Below the pieces are notes generated by a model. It was not told the origin of the DNA, searched no databases, and worked only from the letters and a program-made list of their open reading frames with translations. A DNA stretch of 7,983 nucleotides from an uncultured Oscillospiraceae bacterium (GTDB lineage Bacteria > Bacillota > Clostridia > Oscillospirales > Acutalibacteraceae): the NCBI GenBank assembly GCA_900545625.1, contig UQZS01000066.1, positions 1 to 7,983 on the forward strand, in the 5' to 3' direction. The position numbers and the translations under genes are program-made. Of the stretch, positions 1 to 5,877 are shown piece by piece. Within the stretch, counting starts at the first letter, position 1. Each line of letters begins with the position of its first letter.

Positions 1-389
1 GGCATGTGCATGTCGGCAACGGCGTTTACGGCAACTTCAATTTGACGCTGGTAGATGACACCGATATCTATATCGGCGATCACTGCATGTTTGGGCCGAA
101 TGTCACTGTCGCTACGGCGGGGCACCCCGTGGAGCCGAAGCTCCGCAGCCGCGGGATGCAGTTCAATGTTCCCGTTCACATCGGCAAAAACGTTTGGGTC
201 GGCGCGGGCGCAGTGATCCTGCCCGGCGTGACGATCGGCGACAACAGCGTCATCGGCGCAGGCAGTGTGGTGACAAAGGACATCCCAGCGAACTGCGTGG
301 CGGTTGGAAATCCCTGCCGCGTGCTGCGCGAGATCGGCGAGCACGACCGCATCTATTACTATAAGGATCGCAAGATCGATTTGGAGTGA
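1..389 (+). CDS. Sugar O-acetyltransferase, LacA/Maa type (C-terminal part, 5' cut by window edge)
   Basis: Left-handed beta-helix (hexapeptide repeat) acetyltransferase that would move acetyl from acetyl-CoA to a sugar hydroxyl in the cytoplasm. The reading frame is open to the window edge; the first GTG is an internal valine. Visible are the NFNLTLVDD stretch, the TAGHPV motif whose His (bases 123-125) corresponds to the catalytic His of the LacA/Maa family, and hexapeptide repeats (IGDHCMFGPNVTV, IGKNVWVGAGAVILPGVTIGDNSVIGAGSVV). The family-typical end follows (VGNPCRVLREI, then a Tyr-rich tail). About 128 residues are visible of a family usually near 180-200, so roughly the first third is missing. 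It lies 30 bases upstream of the Crp/Fnr gene on the same strand and may be co-transcribed with it. The exact sugar acceptor cannot be told; maltose, galactoside and nodulation-type acetyltransferases look alike here. Confidence 0.9.
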   Translation, partial: HVHVGNGVYGNFNLTLVDDTDIYIGDHCMFGPNVTVATAGHPVEPKLRSRGMQFNVPVHIGKNVWVGAGAVILPGVTIGDNSVIGAGSVVTKDIPANCVAVGNPCRVLREIGEHDRIYYYKDRKIDLE

Positions 390-419
390 CCGCGTTTTTC
401 ACCGCAAGGGAGTCGTTAC

Positions 420-1079
420 ATGGAGCTTGCTGCATTTTTTCCGATGATCGGGGAACTGCCCGAAGCCGAACGCGCAAAGCTTGCCGACGCAGCGGTATAC
501 CACCGCGTACCGGCCGGGACGGTGCTGCATGACGGAGCCTCCGGCTGCACGGGGCTTCTGCTTGTAGCGTCGGGGCAGCTGCGCGCTTATATCTTCTCCC
601 CGGAGGGACGCGAGATCACGCTGTATCGCCTGTTTGAGCGGGATGTGTGCCTGCTTTCCGCGTCATGTATGATCCAAAGCCTGCAATTTGATATTACAGT
701 GGAGGCGGAAAAGGCGTCGGAGGTGTGGGTCATCCCTGCAAAAGTCTATCAAAGGGCTTCAGAAAGCTGCGCCGCGCTTGCCAATTACACCAACCAGATC
801 ATGGCGAGCCGCTTTTCCGAGGTCATGTGGCGGGTAGAACAGCTTTTGTGGAAGAGCATGGACAAACGCCTGGCGGGCTTTTTGCTGGAGGAAGCCGCGC
901 TCGAAGGCAGCGGCACGCTGCATATCACGCACGAGAAAATCGCCAACCATCTGGGGACCGCACGCGAGGTCGTGACGCGCGTTTTGCGGGATATGCAAAA
1001 CGAGGGGCTGATCCGCCTGTCGCGCGGGGCAGTGGAACTCACAGATGAAAAGCGGCTGCGGAAGCTTAGCGCACAGTAG
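420..1079 (+). CDS. Crp/Fnr family transcriptional regulator
   Basis: A 219-residue DNA-binding regulator. Residues about 10-110 form the cyclic-nucleotide-binding-like beta-barrel (VPAGTVLHDGASGCTG, then GQLRAYIFSPEGREITLYRLFERDVCLLSASCM). A long dimerisation helix follows (about 118-150), then a winged helix-turn-helix at about 167-207 with ITHEKIANHLGTAREVVTRVL as helix-turn-recognition helix. The ATG at 420 has AAGGGAG at 406-412, seven bases upstream. Cysteines at 43, 77 and 83 lie in the sensor barrel. There is no N-terminal Fe-S cysteine cluster as in E. coli FNR, and no obvious cAMP-pocket signature, so the signal is unknown. The gene converges on the thioredoxin/flavoprotein operon, whose promoter holds a GTGA/TCAC dyad; regulation of that operon by this protein is an inference. 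It ends at the bidirectional terminator near 1110. Confidence 0.93.
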   Translation: MELAAFFPMIGELPEAERAKLADAAVYHRVPAGTVLHDGASGCTGLLLVASGQLRAYIFSPEGREITLYRLFERDVCLLSASCMIQSLQFDITVEAEKASEVWVIPAKVYQRASESCAALANYTNQIMASRFSEVMWRVEQLLWKSMDKRLAGFLLEEAALEGSGTLHITHEKIANHLGTAREVVTRVLRDMQNEGLIRLSRGAVELTDEKRLRKLSAQ

Positions 1080-1093
1080 ACAAAGCCAAAATA

Positions 1094-1130
1094 ACGGCGC
1101 GGGAAGTCAAATGCTTCCCGCGCCGTTTCT
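1094..1130. terminator. Bidirectional intrinsic terminator between converging genes
   Basis: A perfect 13-bp stem (ACGGCGCGGGAAG at 1094-1106 with CTTCCCGCGCCGT at 1114-1126) encloses a 7-base loop. On the plus strand it runs into TTTCT. On the minus strand it runs into TATTTTGG. It can end both the Crp/Fnr gene and the CoA-disulfide-reductase-like gene. Confidence 0.88.
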
Positions 1131-1153
1131 ATACGGTTTGACAAAACCGCTAT

Positions 1154-2845
1154 TTACTTCTCCATACCGCAAAGCGTCGCTTCGACGGCGGCTTCGCGTT
1201 CGGTCACGGCAGCTGCATACTGCCGGTACCCGCCGGAAAGATTGAAGCAATCAAAGCCGTTTTGCGACAGGATGCGGCAGGCGACGTAGCTGCGCAGCCC
1301 GCTTTGGCAGTGGACATAGATCGGTTTTCCTTTGGGCAGTTCCGCAAGTCGGTCCCGCAGTGTGTCAAGCTCGATATTTCGGAAACCTTCGATATGCCCG
1401 CGGACATATTCGCCCGGTGTGCGCACATCCAAAAGCGTCACGCTGCCGTCACGCGGCAAGGCTTCGACCTCATCCCAGAAAAACTGTTGCAGCTTACCCG
1501 AAGCTATATTGTCCGCGATATAGCCGACTAAGTTTACAGGGTCTTTCGCCGAAGCATACGGCGGCGCATAAGCGAGATCCAAATCTTTAAGCTGCCGCAC
1601 GGTCAGCCCCGCCTGCATGGCGGTCGCCAGCACGTCGATGCGCTTATCCACGCCGTCAAAGCCGACAATCTGCGCGCCAAGCAGACGGTAGGTCTCTTTT
1701 TCGAACAAAACTTTCATGCTCATGACCTTGCCGCCGGGATAATAAGAGGCATGGTTCATAGGCGCGAGATAAATGCGGTCATAGTTAATACCCGCAGCCT
1801 TTGCTGCGCGGGCATTGAGCCCCGTAGACGCGGCGGTCATATCAAAAATCTGCACCACGCTGGAACCGAACGAACCGCGATACACGCTGTCCCCGCCGCA
1901 GATGTTGTCCGCCGCAATACGCCCCTGCCGATTGGCAGGCCCGGCGAGAGGAATGCACGCCGCCTCGCCGGTCACACCGTTTTGCACCTGCACCGCGTCG
2001 CCGACGGCGTAAATATCCGGCTCGCTTGTGCGCATATGGTCATCTACAACGATGCTCCCCTTTTCGCCGAGCGCAAGTCCCGCTTCGGCGGCGAGCTTTG
2101 TATCCGGCTCAACGCCGACGGCGATCACCGCCATATCCGCCGAAAGCGGCGGCGCGTTATCCGACAGCACGCGAACACCGTTTGCATCTGCGGACACATC
2201 CTGCACGGCATGCCCGAAGATCAGGCGCACGCCTGCGCGGCGCATACGCGCGTGCACAAACGCCGCCATGTCCGCGTCCAGCGGCATCAAAAGCTGATGC
2301 CCGCGCTGCACAAGCGTCACTTGAAGTCCTTGGCGCGTCAAGTTCTCTGCAAGCTCCAGACCGATATATCCGCCGCCCGCGATCACCACGGAGCCCGGAG
2401 CATTTTTTCGTACATACTCGTAGATGCGCAGGGTATCCTCTACGGTACGAAGCGTAAATACCCGTTCGGGCAACGGATCCGGGAGCCCCAGCCGGACGGG
2501 CCTCGCCCCGGGGGAAAGCACCAGCTTGTCGTAGGTTTCCGTAAACGTTTTTCCCGTTTCCAAGTTACGCACAGTCACAGACTTGCCCTTCGGGTCGATT
2601 GCCGTCACCTCGTGGTGCACACGCACATCCACATGGAAACGTGCCCGGAAGCTCTCCGGCGTTTGCAGGGTCAGTTCCGCTTCATCCTCGATCACGCCGC
2701 CGACATAATAAGGCAGCCCGCAGTTCGCATACGAAACATAGCCCGTACGTTCAAACACGATGATCTGTGCCGCTTCATCCAAGCGCCGCAGCCGCGCGGC
2801 AGCGGTTGCGCCGCCCGCGACGCCGCCTACAATGACAACCTTCAT
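1154..2845 (-). CDS. CoA-disulfide reductase-like FAD/NAD(P) oxidoreductase fused to a C-terminal rhodanese domain
   Basis: A 563-residue cytoplasmic flavoprotein of the pyridine-nucleotide-disulfide oxidoreductase superfamily, single-cysteine branch (CoADR-RHD type). The FAD site is GGVAGG (7-12). The redox cysteine is Cys42 in YANCGLPYY, the NAD(P)H site is GGGYIGLE (157-164), and the second FAD contact is DIYAVGDAV (277-285). The dimerisation domain ends with DLAYAPPYASAKDPVNLVGY. From about 455 a rhodanese domain follows (LLDVRTPGEYVRGHIEGFRNI) with active Cys513 in HCQSGLR. Known members of this family reduce CoA disulfide, CoA persulfide or polysulfide with NAD(P)H, the rhodanese Cys carrying sulfane sulfur. 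Start choice: ATG at 2845 with GGAGAGGTG at 2851-2859. It lies 55 bases after the thioredoxin gene, with no terminator between. The exact substrate (CoA-S-S-CoA, CoA-SSH or polysulfide) is not decided by sequence. Confidence 0.92.
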   Translation of the reverse strand: MKVVIVGGVAGGATAAARLRRLDEAAQIIVFERTGYVSYANCGLPYYVGGVIEDEAELTLQTPESFRARFHVDVRVHHEVTAIDPKGKSVTVRNLETGKTFTETYDKLVLSPGARPVRLGLPDPLPERVFTLRTVEDTLRIYEYVRKNAPGSVVIAGGGYIGLELAENLTRQGLQVTLVQRGHQLLMPLDADMAAFVHARMRRAGVRLIFGHAVQDVSADANGVRVLSDNAPPLSADMAVIAVGVEPDTKLAAEAGLALGEKGSIVVDDHMRTSEPDIYAVGDAVQVQNGVTGEAACIPLAGPANRQGRIAADNICGGDSVYRGSFGSSVVQIFDMTAASTGLNARAAKAAGINYDRIYLAPMNHASYYPGGKVMSMKVLFEKETYRLLGAQIVGFDGVDKRIDVLATAMQAGLTVRQLKDLDLAYAPPYASAKDPVNLVGYIADNIASGKLQQFFWDEVEALPRDGSVTLLDVRTPGEYVRGHIEGFRNIELDTLRDRLAELPKGKPIYVHCQSGLRSYVACRILSQNGFDCFNLSGGYRQYAAAVTEREAAVEATLCGMEK

Positions 2846-2900
2846 ACATTCACCTCTCCGAATTTCCCGAAAGCCGGGTCCGCCGGAAAAACCGTTTCGT

Positions 2901-3209
2901 TTATTCCAGCATTTCCAAAATCTGCGCTTTGGGCAGCGCGCCCACCGATTGCCGGACGATCTTGCCGTCTTTTACGAACATCAGCGTCGGGATACTCATG
3001 ATACCGAATGCGGATGCAAGCTCGGCCTGCTCGTCGACATTGACCTTGCAGACCTTGATTTCGGGCCGTTCTTCGGCGATCTCGTCCAGCACGGGCGCCA
3101 CCATGCGGCAAGGGCCGCACCAAGACGCCCAGAAATCCAACAGCACGGGTTTTTCGCTGTGCAAAACCTCTGTTTCAAAATTCTCTGCTTTGATATGCAA
3201 AACTGACAT
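2901..3209 (-). CDS. trxA: Thioredoxin
   Basis: A 102-residue cytoplasmic thioredoxin, of normal family length. It has the classic active site WCGPC (Cys31 and Cys34), the buried Asp/Phe-Trp segment LLDFWASW before it, the cis-proline in SIPTL (Pro74) and the final glycine-containing [12 protein letters not shown] hairpin. One further cysteine, Cys54, lies in [10 protein letters not shown]. The ATG at 3209 has a strong AGGAGG (complement at 3218-3223) eight bases upstream. It is the first gene of a two-gene operon with the CoADR/rhodanese flavoprotein, so its likely work is thiol-disulfide or persulfide exchange with that enzyme's products. No thioredoxin reductase is next to it in this window. 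Whether this is the general housekeeping thioredoxin or one dedicated to the operon cannot be told. Confidence 0.95.
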   Translation of the reverse strand: MSVLHIKAENFETEVLHSEKPVLLDFWASWCGPCRMVAPVLDEIAEERPEIKVCKVNVDEQAELASAFGIMSIPTLMFVKDGKIVRQSVGALPKAQILEMLE

Positions 3210-3270
3210 TTTTGTTTCCTCCTGTACGGTAAAAGAATAACAAAAGCAAAATTCCGCTTTCGATATTCAC

Positions 3271-3311
3271 AGTATACCGCAAAGCCGCCGAAATTTCCGT
3301 GACAAAATCAC
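3271..3311 (-). promoter_or_regulatory. Promoter of the thioredoxin/flavoprotein operon with a candidate Crp/Fnr-type activator site
   Basis: On the minus strand TATACT (3271-3276) is a good -10. At 16-18 base spacing upstream there is no hexamer like TTGACA. Instead the dyad GTGA-N5-TCAC sits at 3299-3311, centred about 40-41 bases upstream of the expected start near 3264. That is where class II Crp/Fnr activators bind. The half sites resemble the Crp TGTGA half site, but the 5-base spacer is shorter than the usual 6. The -10 is seen directly; activator use is inferred. Confidence 0.5.
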
Positions 3312-3328
3312 AGTTGCGCATATCGGAT

Positions 3329-3365
3329 GAAAAATACAGGCACCCGCAAGGTATGCGGATGCCTG
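3329..3365 (-). terminator. Intrinsic terminator of the SDR-like gene
   Basis: CAGGCA (3337-3342) pairs with TGCCTG (3360-3365). After one mismatch CCGCA (3344-3348) pairs with TGCGG (3354-3358), around a 5-base loop. Reading the minus strand, the stem is followed by TATTTTTC. It lies 22 bases past the stop of the minus-strand SDR-like gene and insulates the thioredoxin promoter. Confidence 0.82.
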
Positions 3366-3386
3366 ATACACGGCGGAAAGCCCGCC

Positions 3387-4406
3387 TTATTCGCCTTTCA
3401 TTTCCAAAAGCTTGACCTTGCCGTTGTAGGCGTCCTCGCTGACCTTGATCGAATCGAAGATCGCCGCACGGATATCGTCCTCGGTCGCGCCGAGCTCAAT
3501 CGCGTCCTTCTGCTCAGTGAACAGATTGACATCCATGATATAGGGCAGGTACAGCGGATCCATACCGCTGTCAATGCCGCGTTCCTTGTAGTCCTTGACA
3601 ACCTTGCCCATGCCCATCTTCATCATCCAGGGCGCAACGCCGATGACCTTTCTGCCCTTCATGCCGCGGGCTTCATAGACGATAGCAAGGAACTCCTGCC
3701 AGGTAAGGTTGTACATACCGATCTTCCACGCGCGGAAGCCGCCGACATGCTTTTCGGCAGCGCCTGCGATGACCTGACCGACCTGATGGACGGTGAGCAT
3801 CGTCGTGCCGCCCTTCGGGTACAGGGTAAAGGGCCATTTATCCATAAAGGCGATCTGCTCGATGAGGATGACCCACACGGGACGTCTGCCGGGCTGCGTG
3901 CCGAATATGTAGGGAAGCTCCAGGACAGACACATCAAAGTTCTCATCCGCAAAGCTCTCGCAGACCTTTTCCTGCTCGATACGGCTGCGGATATAGGGGT
4001 TCTTTTCGCAGATCGGCATATCCGGGCGCTCTTTGGCAAGCCAGCTGAAATACGAGCCGAGCACGACCGCGCGCTTGAGACCCATTTCCTTGCACAGCGG
4101 CAGGATGCGCTCTAAGGGCGCAATGTTGAACTTGTAATATGCGTCATACACGGGCGCGGGGAATTCCACGCGCTCGTCCACGCCGGCGGCGAAGATGAAG
4201 GTGTCGCAGCCTTTCAGCATCTCCTTGATCTCGTCATCGGACTTTTTGTTGATGTCGCCGAAAATGATCTCCATCTCCTGCGGGATGGGCGCCCCTTCGG
4301 GCAGCGGCGGCAGAGCGACGCTCTTGACTTCATGCCCCTTTTCGATCAGGATCTTGGCAGCTTCGCAGCCCAAAAGCCCCGTGCCGCCGATCATAAAGAC
4401 TTTCAT
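3387..4406 (-). CDS. NAD-dependent epimerase/dehydratase-like protein (extended SDR fold)
   Basis: A 339-residue protein beginning with a Rossmann fold: GGTGLLG (7-13) matches the GxxGxxG dinucleotide motif, FGDIN (49-53) is the acidic segment contacting adenine, and FAAGVDE (72-78) is the usual strand-4 motif. A Ser at 118 (LGSYFSW) and Tyr138 are placed like the catalytic pair. However, the residue four after the Tyr is Arg142 (YIRSR) where the SDR motif has Lys. ELPYIFGTQPGRR (163-175) is typical of the substrate-domain side of sugar epimerases and related reductases. The open frame extends upstream to 4505, but the ATG at 4406 is preferred. It has GGAGG (complement 4414-4418) seven bases upstream and a promoter ending at 4477, so a start at 4505 would lie outside the transcript. 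The substrate is unknown; epimerase, reductase or NmrA-like regulator are all possible. It is a single-gene unit. Confidence 0.82.
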   Translation of the reverse strand: MKVFMIGGTGLLGCEAAKILIEKGHEVKSVALPPLPEGAPIPQEMEIIFGDINKKSDDEIKEMLKGCDTFIFAAGVDERVEFPAPVYDAYYKFNIAPLERILPLCKEMGLKRAVVLGSYFSWLAKERPDMPICEKNPYIRSRIEQEKVCESFADENFDVSVLELPYIFGTQPGRRPVWVILIEQIAFMDKWPFTLYPKGGTTMLTVHQVGQVIAGAAEKHVGGFRAWKIGMYNLTWQEFLAIVYEARGMKGRKVIGVAPWMMKMGMGKVVKDYKERGIDSGMDPLYLPYIMDVNLFTEQKDAIELGATEDDIRAAIFDSIKVSEDAYNGKVKLLEMKGE

Positions 4407-4476
4407 ACACATACCTCCGAATTTTGGCAGAAAAAACGGTACGGTAATGCCGAATCGCTTCTGCGGGATTGTGAAT

Positions 4477-4505
4477 AGTATAGCACAAGTTTTTGGGAAT
4501 TTCAA
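4477..4505 (-). promoter_or_regulatory. Sigma-A promoter of the SDR-like gene
   Basis: On the minus strand TTGAAA (4500-4505), a 17-base spacer and TATACT (4477-4482) preceded by TGC form a near-consensus promoter with an extended -10. Predicted start is about 4470, giving a leader of some 64 bases. A weaker set further upstream, TTGACA (4534-4539) with TAACAT (4512-4517) at 16 bases, could be a second promoter. Confidence 0.75.
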
Positions 4506-4585
4506 CCGAAAATGTTACACTTTGTTCACAGCTTGTCAAAATGTCTGACCGCCGCGCGAACGACGGCAGTGCCTTCGCACAGCGC

Positions 4586-4614
4586 TTGACATTTTGCCGC
4601 AGGGCGGGTACTAT
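4586..4614 (+). promoter_or_regulatory. Sigma-A promoter of queH
   Basis: Perfect TTGACA (4586-4591), 17-base spacer, TACTAT (4609-4614). Predicted start is near 4621, about 24 bases before the TTG start codon. This excludes the earlier in-frame TTG at 4594, which would lie inside the promoter. Confidence 0.78.
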
Positions 4615-4644
4615 GTAAACAGAACCCCTTTCGGAGATGATCGT

Positions 4645-5301
4645 TTGAAGGTCAATTATCAAAAGGAAATGGAAGCGGTACTCGCGGCACTGCCCAAAAA
4701 AGCGCGACCTTCGCTTTTGCTGCAATGCTGCTGCGCGCCGTGCTCGAGCGCGGTGCTCGAAGTCTTATGCGCGCATTTTGACGTTTCCGTATATTTTTAC
4801 AACCCGAACATCCACCCGCGCGCGGAATACGAAAAGCGTTTAAGCCAATTTGACAAACTTTTACCCGCCGCGCCGTTTGCAAAAGGCGTGCAGCAGATCC
4901 GCGCCGACTACGACCCCGCCGAATTCTTTGATGCGGTCAGGGGCTTGGAAGCAGAGCCCGAGGGCGGCGCGCGCTGTGCGGAATGCTTTCGGCTGCGCCT
5001 GCGCGCCACGGCCGAAAAAGCGCGCGCGCTCGGATTCGACTTTTTTACGACGACGTTGACCGTAAGCCCCCACAAGAATGCGGCGATCCTCAACGAATTG
5101 GGGAAAGCGATCGGCGAAGCGGTCGGGGTGCGGTTTTTGCCCTCGGATTTCAAGAAAAAAGAGGGCTACAAGCGTTCCATCGCACTTTCCAAAGCCTACG
5201 ATCTGTATCGGCAGACGGACTGCGGGTGCATTTTCTCGAAGCGGGAGGAGAGCGGGGATGAGAATTTTCCTGCATCCGCTGATATTGGGGCGTCGATCTA
5301 A
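4645..5301 (+). CDS. queH: Epoxyqueuosine reductase QueH
   Basis: A 218-residue cytoplasmic enzyme that reduces epoxyqueuosine to queuosine in the wobble position of tRNAs with GUN anticodons (Asp, Asn, His, Tyr). It is the cobalamin-independent alternative to QueG. The family cysteines are all present: CCCAPCSS (28-35), RCAECFRLRL (110-119) and DCGCIFSKRE (192-201). TTTLTVSPHKN (135-145) and FKKKEGYKRSIALSKAYDLYRQ (169-190) are also family signatures. TTG at 4645 is chosen as start: GGAG at 4633-4636 lies eight bases upstream, the promoter leaves a short leader, and MKVNYQKEM is a usual QueH beginning. ATG at 4669 is an alternative but its AAGG is too close. A short tail of about 17 residues follows the CGC motif; its end overlaps a small ORF in another frame. 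It precedes a tRNA-Arg(ACG), which is not a queuosine substrate, so the proximity carries no obvious meaning. Confidence 0.94.
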   Translation: MKVNYQKEMEAVLAALPKKARPSLLLQCCCAPCSSAVLEVLCAHFDVSVYFYNPNIHPRAEYEKRLSQFDKLLPAAPFAKGVQQIRADYDPAEFFDAVRGLEAEPEGGARCAECFRLRLRATAEKARALGFDFFTTTLTVSPHKNAAILNELGKAIGEAVGVRFLPSDFKKKEGYKRSIALSKAYDLYRQTDCGCIFSKREESGDENFPASADIGASI

Positions 5302-5353
5302 CCGTTACATACCCAACCGCAAACAAATCCTGCGTAAAATGATTTGCTTTTAA
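5258..5353 (+). CDS. Candidate 31-residue basic peptide overlapping the queH end
   Basis: The frame opens with ATG at 5258 and ends with TAA at 5351-5353. It has an excellent GGGAGGAG at 5243-5250, seven bases upstream, inside the end of queH. The peptide begins MRIFLHPLILGRRS and is rich in Arg and Lys, with no recognised domain. It overlaps queH by 44 bases in another frame, which would allow translational coupling. It could also be the beginning of a longer gene lost by deletion, or chance. A weak terminator-like hairpin lies in its last codons. Existence as a real gene is unproven. Confidence 0.25.
   Translation: MRIFLHPLILGRRSNRYIPNRKQILRKMICF
5324..5351 (+). terminator. Weak terminator-like hairpin after queH
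   Basis: CAAATC (5324-5329) pairs with GATTTG (5341-5346) around an 11-base loop, followed by CTTTT. The stem is short and AT-rich, so it may be inefficient. No better stop signal is seen between queH and the tRNA promoter. Confidence 0.35.
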
Positions 5354-5374
5354 AAAAAATCGTGCAAAAATTTG

Positions 5375-5403
5375 TTGACATTTGTTTCGTTCGGTGGTAT
5401 TAT
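5375..5403 (+). promoter_or_regulatory. Promoter of the tRNA-Arg gene
   Basis: Perfect TTGACA (5375-5380), 17-base spacer, TATTAT (5398-5403), continuing into TATATT. Predicted start is near 5410, about 32 bases before the mature tRNA 5' end. This is the strongest-looking promoter in the window, as expected for a stable RNA. Confidence 0.85.
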
Positions 5404-5441
5404 ATTCGGGCGGTTAAAAGCAATAGCTTGAACCCGCATTT

Positions 5442-5518
5442 GCGCTGCTAGCTCAGTTGGATAGAGTGTTTGGCTACGAACCAAAAGGTCGGGGGTTCGA
5501 ATCCCTCGCAGCGCGCCA
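5442..5518 (+). tRNA. tRNA-Arg (anticodon ACG)
   Basis: A 77-base cloverleaf. The acceptor stem is GCGCTGC (5442-5448) with GCAGCGC (5508-5514), and the D arm is GCTC/GAGT with AGTTGGATA loop. The anticodon stem is TTTGG/CCAAA, enclosing CTACGAA with anticodon ACG at 5476-5478. The variable loop is AGGTC and the T arm is GGGGG/CCCTC around TTCGAAT. The discriminator is G (5515), and CCA is encoded at 5516-5518. The A34 would be edited to inosine by TadA to read CGU, CGC and CGA. It is a single-gene unit with its own promoter and terminator. Confidence 0.97.
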
Positions 5519-5520
5519 AG

Positions 5521-5575
5521 CAAAAAGCCTTGATATTCCTTGATTTATAAGGGATTCAGGGCTTTTTGTTTTGTC
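5521..5575 (+). terminator. Intrinsic terminator of the tRNA-Arg gene
   Basis: CAAAAAGCC (5521-5529) pairs with GGCTTTTTG (5560-5568). An imperfect inner stem (TTGATATTCC with GGGATTCA) extends it. The descending arm ends in TTTTTGTTTTGT. It begins three bases after the CCA end. Confidence 0.85.
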
Positions 5576-5820
5576 TCGCATGTTTGGGACATTTTCAGTG
5601 TTTCCAAAACAAAAATCTCTCCGTCGCGCGCAGGGCTCCTGCGCTTTTTCTTTTTGATTTGTATTTGTAAATTTTTTCGGCAAAGCACTAAGTGAAAAGC
5701 CGTTTGTTACAAAAATTTTTCCAAAGCAATCCATAAATCGCAACGCTGCAAAGCGCTGCAAATGAATCCCTTAAATTTCGTGTTATTTCTGCAAAAAAAT
5801 ATGTTGTTTTGTAAATTTGG
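5576..5820. other. AT-rich intergenic stretch without a gene
   Basis: Between the tRNA terminator and the XRE gene I see one further strong terminator (listed separately) and several AT-rich words of the type TTTGTAAATTT. There is no open frame with a plausible ribosome binding site on either strand. The minus-strand open frame covering 5474-5761 is a translation of the tRNA and its terminator. No integrase, inverted terminal repeat or copy of the tRNA 3' end is visible. Confidence 0.6.
5628..5655 (+). terminator. Second strong intrinsic terminator downstream of the tRNA
   Basis: GCGCAGG (5628-5634), loop GCT, CCTGCGC (5638-5644), then TTTTTCTTTTT. It is a textbook rho-independent terminator, but nothing evident is transcribed into it except read-through from the tRNA unit 60 bases upstream. 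It may be a fail-safe, or the remnant of a lost gene or small RNA. Confidence 0.75.
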
Positions 5821-5839
5821 ATGGAAGTTTGCAAAAATA

Positions 5840-5854
5840 GTGATATATTATCAC
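5840..5854. promoter_or_regulatory. Perfect inverted repeat in the XRE gene's upstream region (candidate operator)
   Basis: GTGATATATTATCAC consists of 6-base perfect arms around TAT. It ends 23 bases before the preferred start codon at 5878. A likely -10 (CATAAT, 5854-5859) abuts it, with a poor -35 (TTGCAA, 5829-5834) at 19 bases. Binding by the XRE protein as an autorepressor is an inference from position. Confidence 0.45.
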
Positions 5855-5877
5855 ATAATGTTAGAATGGGTGATCTT

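Noticed and set aside
386..402. GTGA-N9-TCAC upstream of the Crp/Fnr gene as an autoregulatory site
   Set aside because: The spacer is too long for a Crp/Fnr dimer, the left arm is part of the acetyltransferase stop codon, and no promoter hexamers accompany it.
1751..3001. A 416-codon plus-strand open frame
   Set aside because: It lies opposite the flavoprotein gene, whose motifs (GGVAGG, Cys42, rhodanese Cys513) are unmistakable. Its own translation has no domain and is the usual His/Arg-rich shadow of a GC-rich gene.
3327..4115. A 262-codon plus-strand open frame opposite the SDR-like gene
   Set aside because: It begins at the SDR gene's terminator, lacks a ribosome binding site, and its translation is a shadow of the minus-strand gene, which has a promoter and Rossmann motif.
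5474..5761. A 95-codon minus-strand open frame ending in ARDSNPRPFGS
   Set aside because: Its C-terminal part is the reverse-strand translation of the tRNA-Arg anticodon and T arms and the adjoining terminator, a well-known kind of false protein in genome annotations. There is no convincing ribosome binding site.
5740..5765. Repeated CGCTGCAAA words as an attachment site derived from the tRNA end
   Set aside because: They share only short words with the tRNA acceptor region (GCAGCGC); no continuous match to the tRNA 3' end is present.
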